In this document: positions 36,589 through 40,699 of the stretch, in pieces
How the letters are laid out: each line of letters begins with the position of its first letter
Position numbering within the stretch: the first letter of the stretch is position 1
Assembly: GCA_000320545.1 (NCBI GenBank)
Contig: ADNK01001564.1
Location: forward strand, 1 to 40,699
Direction: 5' to 3'
DNA: 40,699 nt
DNA from: Bigelowiella natans CCMP2755
Lineage: Eukaryota; Cercozoa; Chlorarachniophyceae
Notes under the pieces: generated by a model
Databases searched by the model: none
Seen by the model: only the letters and a program-made list of their open reading frames with translations
What the model was told of the DNA's origin: nothing
Translations under genes and position numbers: made by a program

Positions 36589-37443
36589 CTACTTCAGCAA
36601 GCAATTAGAATAGGATTCATGCCAAAGTTGTGTTATCTCCTTGCCAGGCATTCCCTCATCGGTCGGTGACTTGGAAGTGGAAGCCTTGTCCCCAAGAAGC
36701 ACGTGATACACGCACTTTATGTAGCAATCGGAGCCGATGTCGGTCGGTTGAGGGCATCCGCCGAAGCACGAAGGGTCTTTTTGGCCCAAAGCGGCAAGAA
36801 AGAGCTCCTTCTGGCAGGTGGCATTCGCCACCCCCTGCGTCTCAACCAGCCTCCAGCTCTTGTTCTCGCCCTTACGAAACGGCGTGTACCAGAACCCCCC
36901 AAGTTTAGCCGCGAGATTGGCCTGCCAGAAGAAGTAGGGGTGCGTTCCAGGAGATGGAAATGGGTGAGTCGCTGCGACATCGCGGTACCCCACGCGGTCC
37001 TCCTCACATGGTTCAAATCCCCCCGGTAGTCTACACAAACACACATATTCCCCATTCGTGCAGTTGAGAGGATGCGGTACGAACTGAGTGCCCGGGTAAG
37101 TGCCATTGGTGCATATGTCGCAATAGCCATACGGTCCAAAGTCGGTGGATGCTTCTAAAATGACCCGGGACACGATCAAGTTGTCAGAAACCACCTCTGG
37201 GTTCGAGCACAGAGCCTGTCCTTGTTGCGTTTTCCCCTCGTCTCTACAAAACATTGGAAGGCCAAGATTCCTTGCTGTGAAGAAAGCGTCACCTGGTTCA
37301 TCGCCCAAATCCATGTCCGCAACACCGCTATAATTTGCAGGGTTAACGTGGTAAAGCGTGATGTTGATCCTCGCCCCCAGGAGAGGCTGTGACAACAACA
37401 CCAGTCCCAATGGCAACATGGAAAACCCTTTCCCAGTGTTCAT
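36589..37443 (-). CDS. Secreted cysteine-rich glycoprotein-like protein, single exon
   Basis: One uninterrupted frame of 284 codons plus stop. The N-terminus (MNTGKGF then SMLPLGLVLLSQPLLGA) is a good signal peptide with cleavage expected before RINIT. The mature part has about fourteen cysteines and several N-glycosylation sequons (NIT, NYS, NGT, NCT, NKS, NAT). It ends with a Cys-dense segment, CFGGCPQPTDIGSDCYIKC. It is therefore probably an exported or surface/endomembrane protein stabilised by disulphides. I do not recognise the family and assign no activity. It has no intron, unlike every other well-supported gene here. An in-frame Met lies further upstream (37608), but starting there would bury the signal peptide, so 37443 was chosen. 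Confidence 0.78.
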   Translation of the reverse strand: MNTGKGFSMLPLGLVLLSQPLLGARINITLYHVNPANYSGVADMDLGDEPGDAFFTARNLGLPMFCRDEGKTQQGQALCSNPEVVSDNLIVSRVILEASTDFGPYGYCDICTNGTYPGTQFVPHPLNCTNGEYVCLCRLPGGFEPCEEDRVGYRDVAATHPFPSPGTHPYFFWQANLAAKLGGFWYTPFRKGENKSWRLVETQGVANATCQKELFLAALGQKDPSCFGGCPQPTDIGSDCYIKCVYHVLLGDKASTSKSPTDEGMPGKEITQLWHESYSNCLLK

Positions 37444-37700
37444 TTCGCACTGAATGCTGTGTGCCGTACCCCAGGACAGTCGGTAGAAAGTGAGAACTGT
37501 GCCTCGTTTCTTTTTGGGCAAGGGGGTGCAGAACGCAGAATTCTGATTCTCACAGAAAAAAAGTTTCCATCGCAAAATTTCCCCAAAAAAAATCTGCGAC
37601 ATCATCAACCAACTAATCTAACTATTTGAGCATTGCAACATTGTCTTCTCTCAAAAATTCCATGCATTTTTGCGGAAATGCAAAAGCTCACAAGGTCCTC
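37444..37700. promoter_or_regulatory. Upstream region of the secreted-protein gene
   Basis: The minus-strand frame stays open to 37608 without a recognisable domain. Beyond it the sequence is AT-rich. It probably holds the promoter of the single-exon gene; no element can be named. Confidence 0.3.
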
Positions 37701-37710
37701 AGCCGATGGC

Positions 37711-38200
37711 GGCATCCATGCCAATTTCATCCCTTGTTCCGTCTCCGGCATTTCAGATGAGTGGCCATGGTGTTCTCATCCCTTCACGCAGCCTTGGAGT
37801 GTGCCTCTGATGGGTTGCAGCTGATTTTTTGTGTCTCTTCACCAACAGGGTGCTGACAAGTCCTTGCAACGAGTGTTGCACGTTGAGGCTCTGGCTGCTG
37901 CGTGCAAATGTCTGTCTCCCATGTGGTTCTGGCGCATGTAGTTTTTGATCAACGCTTTGTTCATTGTTCATTGTTCGTTGTTCATTGCAGCCGGCCGCGC
38001 TCAGGACATGAACGTGTTCGGCATGGTCAAGAACAAGTTTGTTCTTCCGTTTTTCTTCAGGCATGAACGAGACGCCGATGCATCCGAAAGAGACCACGTG
38101 TCAATGGGCTCTCAGGACCCTGTGTCTTCAAGTGAACACAGTGGCGTGCAATTGCACTTGTTCATTGCGAGCAACCCAGCTGTTTGTTGTGTGTTTTGTG
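37711..38200 (+). CDS. Possible unrecognised spliced gene
   Basis: A plus-strand reading starting at the Met of MAASMPISSLVPSP could splice at about 37797 to an exon opening GADKSLQRVLHVEAL (from about 37849). A further frame, NVFGMVKNKFVLPFFF (about 38008-38060), follows an acceptor-like TTCATTG repeat. The phases of the last join do not agree, and I recognise no family. This may be a real short gene, a fragment or chance. It is given so the stretch is not left blank. Confidence 0.22.
37958..37989. repeat. Short (TTCATTG)n tandem repeat
   Basis: Four heptamer units (TTCATTG, TTCATTG, TTCGTTG, TTCATTG) run directly into CAG. They would act as a pyrimidine-rich acceptor if the adjacent frame is an exon. 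Related TTGCATTG words recur at 38200-38530. Confidence 0.8.
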
Positions 38201-38399
38201 TGTTGCATTGCCCAACACCAGAGGTGGCTGTGTCAATTTCAAAGCACCATCGCTGTCGTTTGTTTGTTGCATTTTTTTTTCCCAGCGATTGGAAACGGCG
38301 ACGAGGAAACAGACTGTGTAGCTGTGTGCAGCTCAGGTTGACTTTCGATTTTTTCCCTCGAAAGTTTCCGTCTTGGGCCATCAAAGCCTAGAACTAGTA

Positions 38400-39056
38400 G
38401 AAGCGAGCATGCAATGTTCGCCGTTTTGAAGATGAGAAGATCAAAGCGAATCATTGTGGGGTTGGCCACATGCAAAATGCCGCCGTGAATTGTTGCATCT
38501 GCTTTGTGTCGGATGTCATGGTGCATTGCATGCAACAAAGAAGGTGTTCAAAATATTGCTGTTCGTGGTAGTTGGACACACATCAAAAAGAATCAAAAGG
38601 GAACATCCTGCAAAACAGATGCTCACACATATTCTTTGGACACCTGTTCCACTAGAGTGTCTAAATGGAGCGCCGTGTGAAATGCATGCAAAGCTGAATG
38701 TGCACTCACTGGGTATGGCTAGATGGTCTTCATTCATCATCCACCAGACATCCAACTAGCTAGCTAGATATGTCTGCAGCCACACCTTTCACTGTGGGGC
38801 AGTGCTGCCACTACAACATCTTCACAACTGCTACCACAACAACCACTACGGCTACTGCTACGAAGCACGAAGCAAACAGAGTTACAGCGAATAATTTCGC
38901 TTTTTTAGCGAAAAATCGCAGGATTTTTCGCGCGTCTATGATGTTTCACATTTTGAATTCCAGGGCATGGCTTTGCACATTCACTTTTTAGATTTTGGAG
39001 TCGTCTGATCACAGACGAGTTGAGATTTTGATGAAGTCCGATTAAAGAGGTTCAGC
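38400..39056. other. Spacer without supported gene
   Basis: No exon with family support is seen. It contains GTTGCATT-type words, a CTAG tandem (AACTAGCTAGCTAGATA near 38755) and a CAA/CTA-rich stretch at about 38810-38865. Confidence 0.5.
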
Positions 39057-39852
39057 ATGCTGATGCTGAAATCAGTTGTGGTTGATCTGAGATGGATGAG
39101 CAAGAATCACGTTACCATAGATGAGGTTGCAGAGGTAAGGTACACAGTTGGCGAGAAGAATACGCAGAAAATATGAGAGACATTTCTCAACCCCTATTTT
39201 CGAACCTTCTCCCAAAGAACGACGATCTTGAAGAATAGCCTGAAGTGACGAAGAACAATGAAATCACCCACTTTAGTCAACATGTGTGCATCGTGTCGCT
39301 GCAAACATTAGAGTTTTCATTTTGCATCTCAAAGAACGTTTTCATTGCAATTACCCTTTGGAGATCCCGTATCGTCCCACACCATCTTCATCTCCCCTAG
39401 AAACTAAACCATCACATTATGGCAGATGCAAGCGGTTCGTTAAAGCATCGAACTCGCTCAGCAGTACGCATATATGAGACGTTCACGCTTAGGAAAGAGG
39501 GCGTCCAGTATGTGTGTTGATGTTGCTGATGTGGGGGGTAAAGTCGCTGCTCCATGATAGGTGAGTGCGCATTCATCACGCGGTACTATCGTTGAGGAGG
39601 CAACCTTTTGAACTTTGCCATCTTTCAGGAATCGCCGATAAGAATCTTGACGCATCAGCTCATAGATCTAGCCATGATTCATTCAAATATGAGAAAACTC
39701 CAGCTCGCTTACCAAGCACATTCGGCACATTTGGAAGAAAAGAGACAAGTAATTTATATTTGCCAAGTATTTATATTTGCCAAGTATAATCATAATTTCT
39801 GTTGTTGTACGTCTTTGTTAATGGTGTCCAGAAGACGTATAGCCTGAATTAA
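39057..39852 (+). CDS. Possible small unrecognised gene
   Basis: A plausible first exon 39057-39134 (MLMLKSVVVDLRW start, donor GTAAGG) is in phase 0. An exon at 39629-39748 encodes a helix-prone stretch (NMRKLQLAYQAHSAHLEEKRQ) between a good acceptor and donor. A terminal exon at 39832-39852 gives KTYSLN and a stop. The two internal joins keep phase, but there are about 500 bp between the first two exons, and the middle exon is also open in a second frame. No family is recognised. Confidence 0.3.
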
Positions 39853-39922
39853 CTGGGAAGTAGCATACACGAAGAGGGCTTAAAATAAAGCGGAAAATAC
39901 ATAAATCACACTCAATTAGTCC

Positions 39923-40559
39923 TTAGAGTTCAACCTGATCTGAGAGTCCGTCGATGTTAACAACCTCCTTGTATCTATTGAGTAATTTCTCTTTCTCTCT
40001 CTCTCTTTCTTCTTTGTCCGCAGCGGATTCAGGAGATTTGCATTCTTGTTTCTTCCGTATTTCTGCTTGCAACTTCGACTTGAACTTTCTGCATTTTTAC
40101 GCAATGATAAGAAAGGGGGCGGAGCGGTTTATTCAGAGGATAACACTTGCAGCATTTATGTAGGTCTTGCAGGAAAATAATTCGATATTAGCATGAGACA
40201 CACCGTATCGACCAGAATGCCTTTTTAAACTGCTTTTCCCACTGCCTACTCATTGGCCCTGTTACTGTTAGACCACTGCGATAGGGAGGGGGAGGGTAGT
40301 AGCGACAGTGTGTGGGGAGAGTGGCATATAATACATGTACACACACACACGCACGCACACACGCACATATATATATATATATATATATATATACTATACA
40401 CAATGAATATACATATAAATATATAATGTATAAATACGAATCTATGTATCTGCATGATTGCATGACTACGAATATCCAAGTATTCACTCACTCTTTCTCT
40501 TCCTGCTTTCTAATGTCGAGTTGCTGCTCTCTTCCACCATTCTTGTCTTTATAGTCAAT
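39923..40559 (-). CDS. Unrecognised coiled-coil protein, 3' part
   Basis: Three minus-strand exons, 40559-40492, 40275-40204 and 40088-39923, join in phase (2 and 2) to a TAA stop. They encode about 102 residues: a charged start (IDYKDKNGGREQQLDIRKQ), then GLTVTGPMSRQWEKQFKKAF, then a Glu/Lys/Arg-rich helix (KLQAEIRKKQE, DKEEREREKEKLLNRYK) ending NIDGLSDQVEL. It looks like a helical, partly coiled-coil C-terminus. The 5' exons lie beyond the right edge, or in the repeat-rich last 140 bp. It is convergent with the doubtful plus-strand gene, only 70 bp from its stop. I do not recognise the family. Confidence 0.6.
40339..40395. repeat. (CA)n and (TA)n in an intron
   Basis: A CA/GCA run followed by a TA run lies between the two upstream exons of the right-edge minus-strand gene. 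Confidence 0.85.
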
Positions 40560-40699
40560 CTTTATGTGACATTTTCGCCACGAAAAGTAACACACATACA
40601 CACAGAGAGAGAGGGGAGGGGGGGGGGGGGGGGGGGCGAAAAAAAAAAAACCCTTTTAAACACTGAGTATAAAAATATATATATATATATATATATATA
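40560..40699. repeat. Repeat-rich right edge: (CA), G-run, A-run, (AT)n
   Basis: The last 140 bp contain CA and GA repeats, a G homopolymer of about 18 at about 40619-40636, an A-run, and an AT run that reaches the window end. Low complexity here probably limits assembly. Confidence 0.85.

Noticed and set aside
36409-36669. 86-codon plus-strand frame
   Set aside because: Its end overlaps the antisense of the secreted-protein gene. It has no recognisable domain, signal or splice context.
1-40699. CRISPR array, rRNA, tRNA or transposon
   Set aside because: No repeat-spacer structure, no cloverleaf that I could fold by eye, no rRNA signature and no transposase or reverse-transcriptase frame was found. 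All repeats seen are simple or short tandem.

Overview
The window is nuclear DNA of an intron-rich eukaryote. Genes are split by GT-AG introns, whose reading phases I could join by eye for most loci. The sequence is full of (CA)n, (CT)n, (TA)n and (GAT)n microsatellites. Two genes, a ribosome-binding factor A and a homogentisate prenyltransferase, start with a signal-peptide-like stretch followed by a Ser/Arg-rich transit-like segment. This is the bipartite leader expected of proteins sent to a plastid acquired by secondary endosymbiosis. With the high intron density and moderate GC, an alga with a complex plastid is likely. A chlorarachniophyte such as Bigelowiella is my best guess, but the sequence alone does not prove it.

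Layout from left to right. 1-4721 (+): a gene entering from the left, with an N-terminal domain resembling a nucleoside-diphosphate-kinase fold and then a long ankyrin-repeat array. 5562-6639 (-): an ELO-type fatty-acid elongase, complete in four exons. 7080-9052 (+): organellar RbfA, complete in seven exons. 10253-14864 (-): homogentisate prenyltransferase of tocopherol/plastoquinone synthesis, 18 exons. 15583-23273 (+): an unconventional myosin in an AT-rich, microsatellite-poor block with very short introns. 24341-27917 (-): a 13-exon gene for a protein with two tandem TB2/DP1/HVA22 (REEP) domains. 29010-35445 (+): a 17-exon PH-PDZ-coiled-coil scaffold. 36589-37443 (-): a single-exon secreted cysteine-rich protein. 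About 37.7-39.9 kb (+): two weakly supported loci. 39923-40559 and beyond (-): the 3' part of an unrecognised coiled-coil gene leaving on the right.

The genes are not an operon. They alternate in strand, so spacers are either convergent (3'-3') or divergent (5'-5'). The convergent spacers (about 4.7-5.6, 9.1-10.2, 23.3-24.3 and 35.4-36.6 kb) carry blocks rich in CTAG/AGCT/GCATGC palindromes. Introns and divergent spacers mostly carry simple dinucleotide repeats instead. Functionally the genes span plastid biogenesis and isoprenoid-quinone metabolism (RbfA, prenyltransferase), ER lipid and membrane shaping (elongase, double REEP), and cytoskeleton or signalling (myosin, PH-PDZ scaffold, ankyrin protein).

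The most interesting items are the double-REEP architecture, the 45-bp duplication that doubles a splice acceptor in the prenyltransferase gene, the palindrome-rich convergent spacers, the compositionally distinct myosin block and the NDPK-like/ankyrin fusion. I saw no rRNA, tRNA, CRISPR array or transposon.
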